Shown here one piece after another: positions 26,781-34,890 of a DNA stretch of 64,000 bases; within the stretch, counting starts at the first letter, position 1, and every line of letters begins with the position of its first letter. This stretch comes from Demequina litoralis. Its GTDB lineage: Bacteria > Actinomycetota > Actinomycetes > Actinomycetales > Demequinaceae. The notes beneath the pieces were generated by a model. It saw only the letters and a list, made by a program, of their open reading frames with translations. It was not told where the DNA came from and ran no database searches. Made by a program: the position numbers and the translations under genes. Location: positions 372,001 through 436,000 of the forward strand of contig NZ_JAUHPW010000001.1 in assembly GCF_030418455.1 (NCBI RefSeq), in the 5' to 3' direction.

Positions 26781-28313
26781 ATGGCAGCGTCGACGACCCC
26801 CATCCCGGTCGGCCGGGCCGCCACCACGGCGGCGCTCGTCACGATGATCGGTCTCACCACCGCCGGCCCCGCGGCCGCCGACGAGCAGCACCGCGTCCGC
26901 GAGGGCGAGACCGTCTCGGATCTCGCGCACCGCTACGGCTCCACCATCCCGGCGATCGTGGCCGCGAACGACCTCGACGCGCGCGCGACCATCTACGTGG
27001 GCACCACCGTGACGATCCCCACGAAGAACGGGACGCAGGCGACGACCCGCACCACCACGACGCTGTCCGCGACGTACACGGTCAAGGCGGGCGACACGCT
27101 GTCGGAGATCGCGCACCGCCACGGCACCACCGTCGCGAAGCTGGCTCGCGCCAACAAGCTGGCCAACGCCGCGCTCATCTACCCGGGCCAGCGCCTCACC
27201 ATCGGCGGCTCCGGCACGTCCGAGCAGACGTCCCCCGCCAGCAGCGGCGCCGCCACCACCTCGCGGAGCACGTACACGGTCGAGGCGGGCGACACCCTGT
27301 CGGAGATCGCGCACCGCCACGGCACCACCGTCGCGGCCCTCGCGCGCACCAACAAGCTCGCCAACGCCGCCTTCATCACCGTCGGCCAGCGCCTCACCAT
27401 CCCCGGCACCACGACCACCGTCGCCAAGAAGACCACCACCACGACGAAGACGACCACGTCCGGCCGCTACACCGTCGAGGCGGGCGACACGCTGTCGGAG
27501 ATCGCGCACCGCCACGGCACCACCGTCGCGGCCCTCGCGCGCACCAACAAGCTCGCCAACGCCGCCTTCATCACCGTCGGTCAGCGCCTCACCATCCCCG
27601 GCACCACGACCACCGTCGCCAAGAAGACCACCACCAAGAAGCCCGCGTCGGGCACCTACACGGTGAAGGCGGGAGACACGCTCTCCGCGATCGCGCAGCG
27701 CCACGGCACCACCGTCGCCGCGCTCGCCCGCACGAACTCGCTCGCGAACGCGTCGACGATCTACGTCGGCCAGCGCCTCACGGTGCCCGACGGCTCGCAG
27801 AGCTCGGGAGGCGGGACCACGTCCGGCCTGGTCGGAGACACGTTCGCGGGCCGCACCTACGCGAGCGACATCGTCGCCGCCGCGAACCGGAACAAGGCGA
27901 CGCTGCTGGCCCGCTCGGTGCCGTCCCGCGACCAGATGCAGGCGCTCGTGGTGCGCACCGCGCGGGCGTACGGGGTCGACCCCGCGCTCGCCCAGGCGAT
28001 CTCCTACCAGGAGTCCGGCTTCGACATGCGGGCGGTCTCCCCCGCCAACGCCGTCGGCGTCATGCAGGTCATCCCCACCTCCGGCGAGTGGGCCTCCGAC
28101 ATGGCCGGCCGCAGGCTCGACCTGCTCGACCCCGAGGACAACGTCACCGCCGGGATCCTGATCCTCCGGTACCTCACGCGCAGCTTCTCCAAGGTGGACG
28201 ATGCGATCGCCGGGTACTACCAGGGCGCGGCGGCCGTGCGCGACCACGGCTACCACTCGGACACGGTCGGCTACGTCGCGAGCGTGAAGGCCCTGATGTC
28301 CCGCTTCCGGTGA
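26781..28313 (+). CDS. secreted peptidoglycan hydrolase: five LysM domains plus lytic transglycosylase
   Basis: 510 residues. A signal peptide (cleavage near GPAAADE, residue 34) is followed by five LysM domains separated by Thr/Lys-rich linkers, then an SLT transglycosylase domain from about residue 395 with catalytic Glu in AQAISYQESGFDMRAVSP and the GVMQVIP and AGYYQG motifs. It would bind glycan chains and cleave the MurNAc-GlcNAc bond. LysM 3 and 4 are nearly identical. A GGAGG ribosome site sits before the ATG, and GTCAC repeats resembling MtrA boxes lie upstream. The neighbouring PASTA kinase suggests a joint cell-wall role. Confidence 0.9.
   Translation: MAASTTPIPVGRAATTAALVTMIGLTTAGPAAADEQHRVREGETVSDLAHRYGSTIPAIVAANDLDARATIYVGTTVTIPTKNGTQATTRTTTTLSATYTVKAGDTLSEIAHRHGTTVAKLARANKLANAALIYPGQRLTIGGSGTSEQTSPASSGAATTSRSTYTVEAGDTLSEIAHRHGTTVAALARTNKLANAAFITVGQRLTIPGTTTTVAKKTTTTTKTTTSGRYTVEAGDTLSEIAHRHGTTVAALARTNKLANAAFITVGQRLTIPGTTTTVAKKTTTKKPASGTYTVKAGDTLSAIAQRHGTTVAALARTNSLANASTIYVGQRLTVPDGSQSSGGGTTSGLVGDTFAGRTYASDIVAAANRNKATLLARSVPSRDQMQALVVRTARAYGVDPALAQAISYQESGFDMRAVSPANAVGVMQVIPTSGEWASDMAGRRLDLLDPEDNVTAGILILRYLTRSFSKVDDAIAGYYQGAAAVRDHGYHSDTVGYVASVKALMSRFR
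27273..27635 (+). repeat. near-identical tandem duplication of one LysM domain plus linker
   Basis: About 168 bp at 27273-27440 recur at 27468-27635 (offset 195 bp) with only a few third-position changes. The copies encode LysM domains 3 and 4 and the GTTTTVAKKTTT linker. This indicates recent unequal exchange within the gene, so LysM number may vary between strains. Confidence 0.8.
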
Positions 28314-28411
28314 GCGGGCCACCGGTGGGCGTCCCGCATCGTCCCCCGCCGGTACGGCGCGCCGCACGGGGACCGTCGGAGGTCCCGGCGGCGCCGCCTA
28401 GAATGAACCCC

Positions 28412-30370
28412 GTGTCCGACACCCTCACCGACCCGCTCCTCGGCCGCGTCATCGACGGCCGCTACGAGGTGCGCGAGCGCATCGCCGCGGGCGGCATGGC
28501 GACGGTGTACCTCGCCTTCGACCGTCGGCTCGAGAGGGACGTCGCGCTCAAGGTCATGCACCCGCACCTCGAGGTGGACCCCAACTCGCGCGAGTTCGTC
28601 GCGCGCTTCCGGCGCGAGGCCAAGGCCGCGGCGCGGCTCACCCACCCGGGCGTGGTGCGCGTCTACGACCAGGGCGTCGACCAGGACGTCTCCTACCTCA
28701 CGATGGAGTTCGTCGACGGCGTGAACCTGCGCGAGCGGCTCGAGCTCGACGGCCCGATGTCGCTGCGTGAGGCGCTCACCACGCTCGAGCAGGTGCTCGA
28801 CGCGCTCGCCTCCGCGCACCGGCAGGGCCTCGTCCACCAGGACGTCAAGCCCGAGAACGTGCTCATCGACGGCGAGGGCCGCCCGCGCGTCGCCGACTTC
28901 GGCCTCGCGCGCGCCGTCACCGAGGTGACGTCCAGCACGTCGGGCACCATCCTCGGGACGGTCGCCTACCTGGGACCGGAGCTCATCACCAGCGGCGTCT
29001 CGGACGCGCGCACCGACGTCTACGCCGCGGGCGTGCTCCTGTACGAGATGGTCACGGGCCGCCAGCCGCACACCGGCGCCACCGCGATCCAGGTCGCGAC
29101 CAAGCACGTCCACGAGGACGTGCCGCCGCCGTCGAGCGTCGTCGCGTGGCTCCCGCCGGAGATCGACGAGCTGGTCGGGTCGCTCACCGCGCGCGAGCCC
29201 GCCGCACGCCCCCAGGACGCGGGCGAGGCGCTGCAGGACGTGCGACGGACGCTCACGATGCTCGACGACCCCACGCTGGACCGCCGCGCGGCGCCCCCGT
29301 CGGGATCCACCGCGGCGCTGCGCGACTCCGACGCCACGGCCGTCCTCGCGGCGACCCCCGCGGGCGCGACCGTCGCCCTGCCGATCGGGCTCGGGCATCC
29401 GTTCCCCTCGGTGGGCGCCGAGCTCGAGACCCTGCCCGACGACGACCCCGACGCCAAGGAGCCTGTGCGCACGGACCGTCGCGCCGGATGGTGGATCGCC
29501 GCGATCCTCGTCGCGGTGCTGGTCCTCGGCGGCGGCGGGGTGTGGTGGTACAACTCCATCGGCCCCGGCGCCTACACGACCGTGCCGTCCGTCGTCGACG
29601 AGACGCAGGCCAACGCCACGACCATCCTCGAGGGCGCCGGCCTCACCCCCGATGTCACCCGCGTCTTCGACGACGAGGTGGCCGAGGGCATCGTCATCGC
29701 GACGGACCCCAACGCGCAGGCGCGCATCATCGAGGGCGGCACCGTGGGCATCACGGTGTCCAAGGGCCCCCGCATGACCGACGTGCCCAAGCTCGTCGGG
29801 ATGTCGCAGGACGCGGCGGAGGAAAGCCTCGCGGAGCTCGAGCTCCCGCTCGGCGACGTCACGACCGCGTACTCCGACACGGTGCCCGCGGGACAGGTGA
29901 TGTCGGCCTCCGAGAAGGCCGGCGCGACGGTCCGCCACGACACCCCCATCGACCTCAAGGTCTCCGACGGCCCCGAGCCGATCACGTTCCCGGACGTCCG
30001 CGGGATGACCGAGGACGAGGCGACGGCCCTCCTCCAGGACGAGTACGCCCTCAACGTGGGCGTCGAGCATGCACGCACCAGCGAGGCGCCCGAGGGCGAG
30101 GTCTTCCAGCAGAGCCCCGAGGCCGGCGCCGCGGGCAACCGCCTCGACTCCATCACCATCACGGTGTCCGACGGCCCGCCGCTCGTGAGCGTCGGCGACT
30201 ACGTCGGCATGGACGTCGACACCGCCGAGAAGGCCGCCAAGGACGCCGGGCTCAAGGTGAGCCTGTACCCCAAGTGGCCGTGGAGCTCGAAGGGGTCGGT
30301 CGTCGACCAGTCGCTGGTCCCCGGCGCCCAGGTCGAGCAGGACACCTCGCTCGTCCTCGTCTACAACTGA
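28412..30370 (+). CDS. pknL: membrane serine/threonine protein kinase with four PASTA domains (PknL-like)
   Basis: 652 residues. Kinase domain: Gly loop IAAGGMATVY (24-33), Lys47 in VALKVM, catalytic loop VHQDVKPEN with Asp144, DFG 162-164, activation loop TSSTSGT. A membrane helix follows (GWWIAAILVAVLVLGGGGVW, near 360), then four extracellular PASTA domains that bind peptidoglycan or lipid II. The usual HRD arginine is Gln143, so this is a non-RD kinase. TAGAAT ends 7 nt before GTG 28412, so that GTG is preferred over the in-frame ATG at 28403. Location beside an Rv2175c homologue supports the PknL assignment. Confidence 0.88.
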   Translation: MSDTLTDPLLGRVIDGRYEVRERIAAGGMATVYLAFDRRLERDVALKVMHPHLEVDPNSREFVARFRREAKAAARLTHPGVVRVYDQGVDQDVSYLTMEFVDGVNLRERLELDGPMSLREALTTLEQVLDALASAHRQGLVHQDVKPENVLIDGEGRPRVADFGLARAVTEVTSSTSGTILGTVAYLGPELITSGVSDARTDVYAAGVLLYEMVTGRQPHTGATAIQVATKHVHEDVPPPSSVVAWLPPEIDELVGSLTAREPAARPQDAGEALQDVRRTLTMLDDPTLDRRAAPPSGSTAALRDSDATAVLAATPAGATVALPIGLGHPFPSVGAELETLPDDDPDAKEPVRTDRRAGWWIAAILVAVLVLGGGGVWWYNSIGPGAYTTVPSVVDETQANATTILEGAGLTPDVTRVFDDEVAEGIVIATDPNAQARIIEGGTVGITVSKGPRMTDVPKLVGMSQDAAEESLAELELPLGDVTTAYSDTVPAGQVMSASEKAGATVRHDTPIDLKVSDGPEPITFPDVRGMTEDEATALLQDEYALNVGVEHARTSEAPEGEVFQQSPEAGAAGNRLDSITITVSDGPPLVSVGDYVGMDVDTAEKAAKDAGLKVSLYPKWPWSSKGSVVDQSLVPGAQVEQDTSLVLVYN

Positions 30371-30376
30371 TCCCCC

Positions 30377-30448
30377 GCATCGTCCCTCCCCGGGGGATGC
30401 GGAACGCCCCGCCCCGGCGGACCGGGACGGGGCGTCGTGGACGATGCG
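30377..30448. terminator. bidirectional terminator region bracketed by inverted GGACGATGCG words
   Basis: ACGCCCCG (30404-30411) pairs with CGGGGCGT (30428-30435) between the convergent pknL-like and DAHP synthase genes. GCATCGTCC (30377-30385) and GGACGATGC (30439-30447) flank it as an outer inverted pair. A second small hairpin, CTCCCCGGGGGA, lies at about 30386-30397. Confidence 0.75.
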
Positions 30449-30452
30449 CGGG

Positions 30453-31835
30453 CTAGGCGAGCTCGTCGACGTCCTGAGACTTGCGCGCGTTGTGACGCGC
30501 GAGCAGGTCGGCCACGAGGAAGGCCATCTCCAGCGACTGCTGGTGGTTGAGGCGCGGGTCGACCTTGGTCTCGTAGCGCCGGGCCAGGCCCTCGTCGTCG
30601 ATCCTCTCGGTGCCGCCGAGCACCTCGGTGACGTCGTCGCCGGTGAGCTCGACGTGCAGGCCGCCGGGAACCGTGCCCAGGGCCTCGTGCACCTCGAAGA
30701 AGCCGGTGACCTCATCGAGGATCGTGTCGAACTTGCGGGTCTTGTAGCCCGAGTCCGACGTGAACGTGTTGCCGTGCATGGGGTCGGTGAGCCACGTGAC
30801 CGTGACGCCCGAGTCCCGCACGCCTTCGACGATGGACGGCAGCGCGTCTCGCACCTTGTCCGCGCCCATGCGGGCCACGAACGTGAGGCGCCCCGCGACG
30901 TTGTCCGGGTTGAGACGCTCGGCGAGCGCGACCGCGTCCGCCGCGGTGGCGGTCGGGCCCAGCTTCACCGCGAGCGGGTTGTGCACCTTCGACAGGAACT
31001 CGACGTGCGCGCCGTCGAGCTGACGGGTGCGCTCCCCGATCCACAGGAAGTGCGCCGAGCAGTCGTACGCGAGCCCCGAGCGCGAGTCGATGCGCGTGAG
31101 CGACCGCTCGTAGTCGAGCAGCAGCGCCTCGTGGCTCGAGAACAGCTCGACCGTCTTGAGCGCGTCGAAGTCGCCGCCCGCGGCCGCCATGAAGCGCACC
31201 GCCCGGTCGATCTCCTTGGCGAACTGCTCGTACTTGGCGTACGCGGGGTTCGCGGCGAATCCCTTGTTCCACTGGTGGACGCGGCGCAGGTCCGCGAAGC
31301 CGCCCTGGGTGAAGGCCCGGATGAGGTTGAGCGTCGACGCGGACACGTGGTACGCGTCGAGCAGGCGCTCCGGGTTCGGGACCCGCTCCTCCTCGGTGAA
31401 GCCCGAGGAGTTGACGATGTCGCCGCGGTACACGGGCAGCGTCACGCCGTCACGGGTCTCCGTGTCGGACGAGCGCGGCTTCGCGTACTGGCCCGCCATG
31501 CGCCCGATCTTCACCACCGGCGTCGAGGCGCCGTAGGTGAGGATCACGGCCATCTGCAGGATGGTCTTGATCTTGTTCCGGATGCGGTCGGCCGTGGCCT
31601 CCGCGAAGATCTCGGCACAGTCGCCGCCCTGGAGGACGAAAGCCTCGCCGCGGGACGCGGCGGCCAGCTGCGCGCGCAGCCGGTCCGCCTCGCCAGCGAA
31701 CACCAGAGGGGGGACCTGCGTGAGACGGTCGGTCGCGCGTCGCAGCGCAGCGGTATCGGGCCACTGCGGCTGCTGCCTCGCCTCCTTGGAGAGGTACGAG
31801 TCGACGCCCGCCGCCGCCAGGGCAGCCTCGGTCAT
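30453..31835 (-). CDS. aroG: class II 3-deoxy-D-arabino-heptulosonate 7-phosphate synthase
   Basis: 460 residues, full length for the plant-type (class II) DAHP synthases. It condenses phosphoenolpyruvate and erythrose-4-phosphate in the first step of aromatic amino-acid synthesis. Conserved blocks include FVLQGGDCAEIF, VVKIGRMAGQYAKPRS, the GDIVNSS loop, WLTDPMHGNT and GLHVELTGDDVTE. In mycobacteria this enzyme (Rv2178c) is allosterically inhibited by aromatic amino acids. It is convergent with pknL, as in M. tuberculosis, and starts 4 nt after the upstream phosphofructokinase gene ends. Confidence 0.95.
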   Translation of the reverse strand: MTEAALAAAGVDSYLSKEARQQPQWPDTAALRRATDRLTQVPPLVFAGEADRLRAQLAAASRGEAFVLQGGDCAEIFAEATADRIRNKIKTILQMAVILTYGASTPVVKIGRMAGQYAKPRSSDTETRDGVTLPVYRGDIVNSSGFTEEERVPNPERLLDAYHVSASTLNLIRAFTQGGFADLRRVHQWNKGFAANPAYAKYEQFAKEIDRAVRFMAAAGGDFDALKTVELFSSHEALLLDYERSLTRIDSRSGLAYDCSAHFLWIGERTRQLDGAHVEFLSKVHNPLAVKLGPTATAADAVALAERLNPDNVAGRLTFVARMGADKVRDALPSIVEGVRDSGVTVTWLTDPMHGNTFTSDSGYKTRKFDTILDEVTGFFEVHEALGTVPGGLHVELTGDDVTEVLGGTERIDDEGLARRYETKVDPRLNHQQSLEMAFLVADLLARHNARKSQDVDELA

Positions 31836-31839
31836 GTGA

Positions 31840-33039
31840 TTACGCCTGTCCGATCGCCTCGAGGGTCTCGACGTACCACGGGGTCGCGGTGTCGAAGGGC
31901 TTGTGTCCGGCGATGCGCGGGAACGGGATCGCCTTGAGGCGGTCGCCGTCCTCCTCGTCGTGGCCGATGACGCCGGCCTCGCCGCGGAGGGCGCACTCGA
32001 CCGCGTAGTCCGTCATCGACTTGATGAGGCGCAGGTCCTCGGCGTTGGCGGCCGCCGCACGCGAGAAGTAGCCCGACTTCTGGACCATGACCTTCTCGGC
32101 GCCCAGCTTCTCCGCGAACTGCTTCGCGAACCACTGGCCGGGGTTGATCTCGTCGAGGCGCACGTGGCCGAAGGGGTCGCGCTTGACCTCCTGGCCGGAG
32201 GCCTCCATCTCCGCGATGATCTCGGGCACGCCGGCGCCCTCCGACAGGAAGATGTTGACGTTGCCGACCTCGTCCATGACGGCGCGCAGGCGCGCGGCCT
32301 CGGCGTCGAGGTCGATCTTCGACTCGGGCACGTAGACGGCGTGGATGTCCCAGCGCTCCTTGGTGAGGCCGATGCCGGGCAGGAAGGTGCGGGTCTCGAG
32401 GTCCTCGCGGTACTTCATCGCGGCGGCGGCGGTGAGCCAGCCGCACGCACGGCCCATGACCTCGTGCACGATGAGCATGCGCGGGCCCGAGCGGTGCTCG
32501 CCGATGATGTTGCGGCCGAACTTCGCGGCCTCCTCGGCCGCGGTCCACGCGCCGAGCGACTGGCGGATCGGCACCACGTCGTTGTCGATGGTCTTGGGCA
32601 GACCCACGACGGTGAGGCCGTAGTCGTTCTCCGCGAGGTACGCGGCGAGGTCGGCGGCGGTCGTGTTGGTGTCGTCGCCGCCGATGGTGTGGAGGACGTC
32701 GACGCCGTCGGCCTTGAGCTGCTCCGCGGCGACCGCGAGCGGGTCCTGGCCCTCCTCGACGAGGCCGCGCTTGACGCAGTCCGCGACGTTGGTGAGCTTG
32801 ACGCGCGAGTTGCCGATGGGCGAGCCGCCGAACTCGTGCAGCAGGCCGGCGTGCTTGCGGACCTCGTCGTCGATGACGGTCTTCTTGCCGAGCAGCAGGC
32901 CCCAGTAGCCGTGCTCATAGGCGATGATCTCCACCTCGGGAGCGATCTCGGTGTAGCGCTCGATCAGGCCACCCACGGCGGAGGAGAGGCAGGGAGCGAA
33001 CCCACCTGCGGTCAGGAGGGCAACGCGGCGAACCGACAT
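31840..33039 (-). CDS. pfp: pyrophosphate-dependent 6-phosphofructokinase
   Basis: 399 residues of the PfkA superfamily. The nucleotide/PPi site reads HTIGGDDTNTTAA; Asp at the second position of the GGDD motif is the known marker of PPi specificity. PKTIDNDVVP provides the catalytic Asp, and EVMGRACGWL is the family F6P motif. It interconverts fructose-6-phosphate and fructose-1,6-bisphosphate with PPi, reversibly, in glycolysis. GAAAGG lies 6 nt before the ATG. It is 4 nt from aroG, which implies cotranscription. The phosphate donor should be checked biochemically. Confidence 0.93.
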   Translation of the reverse strand: MSVRRVALLTAGGFAPCLSSAVGGLIERYTEIAPEVEIIAYEHGYWGLLLGKKTVIDDEVRKHAGLLHEFGGSPIGNSRVKLTNVADCVKRGLVEEGQDPLAVAAEQLKADGVDVLHTIGGDDTNTTAADLAAYLAENDYGLTVVGLPKTIDNDVVPIRQSLGAWTAAEEAAKFGRNIIGEHRSGPRMLIVHEVMGRACGWLTAAAAMKYREDLETRTFLPGIGLTKERWDIHAVYVPESKIDLDAEAARLRAVMDEVGNVNIFLSEGAGVPEIIAEMEASGQEVKRDPFGHVRLDEINPGQWFAKQFAEKLGAEKVMVQKSGYFSRAAAANAEDLRLIKSMTDYAVECALRGEAGVIGHDEEDGDRLKAIPFPRIAGHKPFDTATPWYVETLEAIGQA

Positions 33040-33121
33040 GACGGACCTTTCGTCGTTTGACTTGCGGATTTCGTGGTCATTCTAGGCGCGCGCGGATGCG
33101 CGCGGCACCGGGACGGGAGGC

Positions 33122-33835
33122 CTACGCCTCTGCCCCGAAGTCCTGCTGCTTCGAGAGCTCGCGCTTGACCTGGGCGGCGTCGCGGTCGACGTACTCCTGG
33201 CCGGACAGCTCGGCGATCGCCGCCATGATGCGGTCGGTCGCCTCGCGCAGCGCGGTGCGGTCGTCCTGGCGGCCGGCGAACTCGGCGAGATCGATCGGCG
33301 CGCCGATGCGCACGCCGATCGGGTGCCGCTTGGGCACCTTCTGACCGATGGGCTGCGCGATGTGGGTGTCGATCATCGCGACCGGGATCACCGGCGCCCC
33401 CGACTCGATGGCGAGGCGCGCGACGCCCGTCTTGCCGCGGTACAGGCGGCCGTCGGGGCTGCGCGTGCCCTCGGGGTAGATGCCGAGCAGCTCGCCGCCC
33501 TGCACCACCTGGAGGCCGGTGCGCAGCGCCGCCTCGGAGGCGCGGCCGCCGCCGCGGTGGACGGGGATGGTGCCAACGCCCTCCATGAACGCCTTGGTCG
33601 CGTAGCCCTTGGGCCCCTTGCCGGTGAAGTACTCCTCCTTGCCCAGGAACACCACCTTGCGCGAGATCACCACGGGCAGGAACACCGAGTCCGAGAACGA
33701 CAGGTGGTTGGACGCGAGGATCGCGCCGCCCGTCTCCGGGATGTGCTGCTCGCCCTCGACGGACGGCTTGTAGACGCCCTTGAGCGCCGGGCCGAGGAGC
33801 ACGTGCTTGAAGAGTCGGTAGTAGGTGTCGCTCAT
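33122..33835 (-). CDS. plsC: 1-acyl-sn-glycerol-3-phosphate acyltransferase family protein
   Basis: 237 residues. The HX4D catalytic motif is NHLSFSD (near residue 43) and the glycerophosphate-binding motif is GIYPEGTRSPDGRLY. It would transfer an acyl chain to lysophosphatidate at the membrane face. M. tuberculosis has a homologue (Rv2182c) in this neighbourhood. It starts 6 nt after the glucokinase stop, so the two genes form a unit. Paralogues with other acceptors exist, so the substrate is provisional. Confidence 0.9.
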   Translation of the reverse strand: MSDTYYRLFKHVLLGPALKGVYKPSVEGEQHIPETGGAILASNHLSFSDSVFLPVVISRKVVFLGKEEYFTGKGPKGYATKAFMEGVGTIPVHRGGGRASEAALRTGLQVVQGGELLGIYPEGTRSPDGRLYRGKTGVARLAIESGAPVIPVAMIDTHIAQPIGQKVPKRHPIGVRIGAPIDLAEFAGRQDDRTALREATDRIMAAIAELSGQEYVDRDAAQVKRELSKQQDFGAEA

Positions 33836-33841
33836 GGTGTC

Positions 33842-34804
33842 CTAGCGGTTCGCGGCGGCGAGGCGGGCGAGGTCGGCGGCGCCGACGATTCCGGCGTCGT
33901 TGCCCATCTGCGCGGGCACGATGGGGACGATGGGACGGTGACCGCGCGCGGGCAGGTTGTCCTCGAACGCGGCGCGGGCCGGGTGCAGCAGCAGGTCGCC
34001 GGCCGCGACCACGCCGCCGCCGATGACGAACAGCTCGGGGTCGAGCGCCGCCGCGAGGGACGCGGAGCCCTCGCCGATCCAGCGGCCGAGCTCGGCGAGC
34101 AGCTCGATGCCGAGCTCGTCGCCCTCCATCGCCGCCTCGGTGACCTGAGGGCCGTGGATGTCGATCGCGTTGCCGCCTGCGAGCTCGAGCAGGCGGGCCG
34201 CCCGCACCGGGCGCTCGAGCGCGGCACGGCGCGCCTCGCGCGTGAGCGCGGAGCCGGACGCGTACTGCTCCCAGCAGCCGCGGAGGCCGCAGCCGCACGG
34301 GTGACCGCCGGGCACCACGCGCAGGTGACCGAGCTCGGCGGCGAAGCCGTAGGCGCCGCGGACGAGCTTGCCGTCGACGACGAGCGCGGCGCCGAGCCCG
34401 GTGCCGATGGTGAGCAGCGCCATGTGCGCGACGTCGCGCGCGGCGCCGAAGGCGAACTCGGCCCACCCGGCCGCGTTCGCATCGTTCTCCACCACGACCG
34501 CGACGTCGTCGCGGCCCAGCAGGCGGCGGACGTTGTCGGCGAGCGGGTAGTCGCGCCACGCGATGTTCGGCGCGAAGAGCACGTGCTCCTGGTCGGACGA
34601 CACGAAGCCGGCCGCCGCGAGGCCGACCGAGTGGAACTCGTGCTCGGCCGCGAGCTCCGCCACCGCATCGGCGATCGCGGCATCGATGCTCGCGGGGTCC
34701 TGCGGCTGGGTCTTGCGCTTGGTCTTCGCGATGATGGCGCCGTCCTCGTCGACCACACCGACGGCGATCTTGGTGCCGCCGATGTCTACGCCGATTGCAT
34801 GCAT
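33842..34804 (-). CDS. glk: ROK family glucokinase
   Basis: 320 residues. The N-terminal ATP site is IGVDIGGTKIAVGVV. The ROK zinc motif is HPCGCGLRGCWEQYASG (near residue 165), with the catalytic loop ENDANAAGWAEF and substrate His in ELGHLRV before it. It phosphorylates glucose at O6 with ATP; a regulatory or polyphosphate-using variant cannot be excluded. No helix-turn-helix is present, so it is an enzyme rather than a ROK repressor. It is divergent from the acyl-CoA ligase and is the first gene of the glk-plsC unit. Confidence 0.9.
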   Translation of the reverse strand: MHAIGVDIGGTKIAVGVVDEDGAIIAKTKRKTQPQDPASIDAAIADAVAELAAEHEFHSVGLAAAGFVSSDQEHVLFAPNIAWRDYPLADNVRRLLGRDDVAVVVENDANAAGWAEFAFGAARDVAHMALLTIGTGLGAALVVDGKLVRGAYGFAAELGHLRVVPGGHPCGCGLRGCWEQYASGSALTREARRAALERPVRAARLLELAGGNAIDIHGPQVTEAAMEGDELGIELLAELGRWIGEGSASLAAALDPELFVIGGGVVAAGDLLLHPARAAFEDNLPARGHRPIVPIVPAQMGNDAGIVGAADLARLAAANR

Positions 34805-34890
34805 GCTTCGTTGCCCTTCGAGGTGTCATGGGGGTCTGCGTCAAGGCTATCGTCTGTGACGAAGCCGCTACTGCCATGGGGGTCCCGAGG

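Noticed and set aside
27000..27640. Possible CRISPR or satellite array
   Set aside because: The repeat units are in-frame LysM coding sequence of uneven spacing, without unique spacers.
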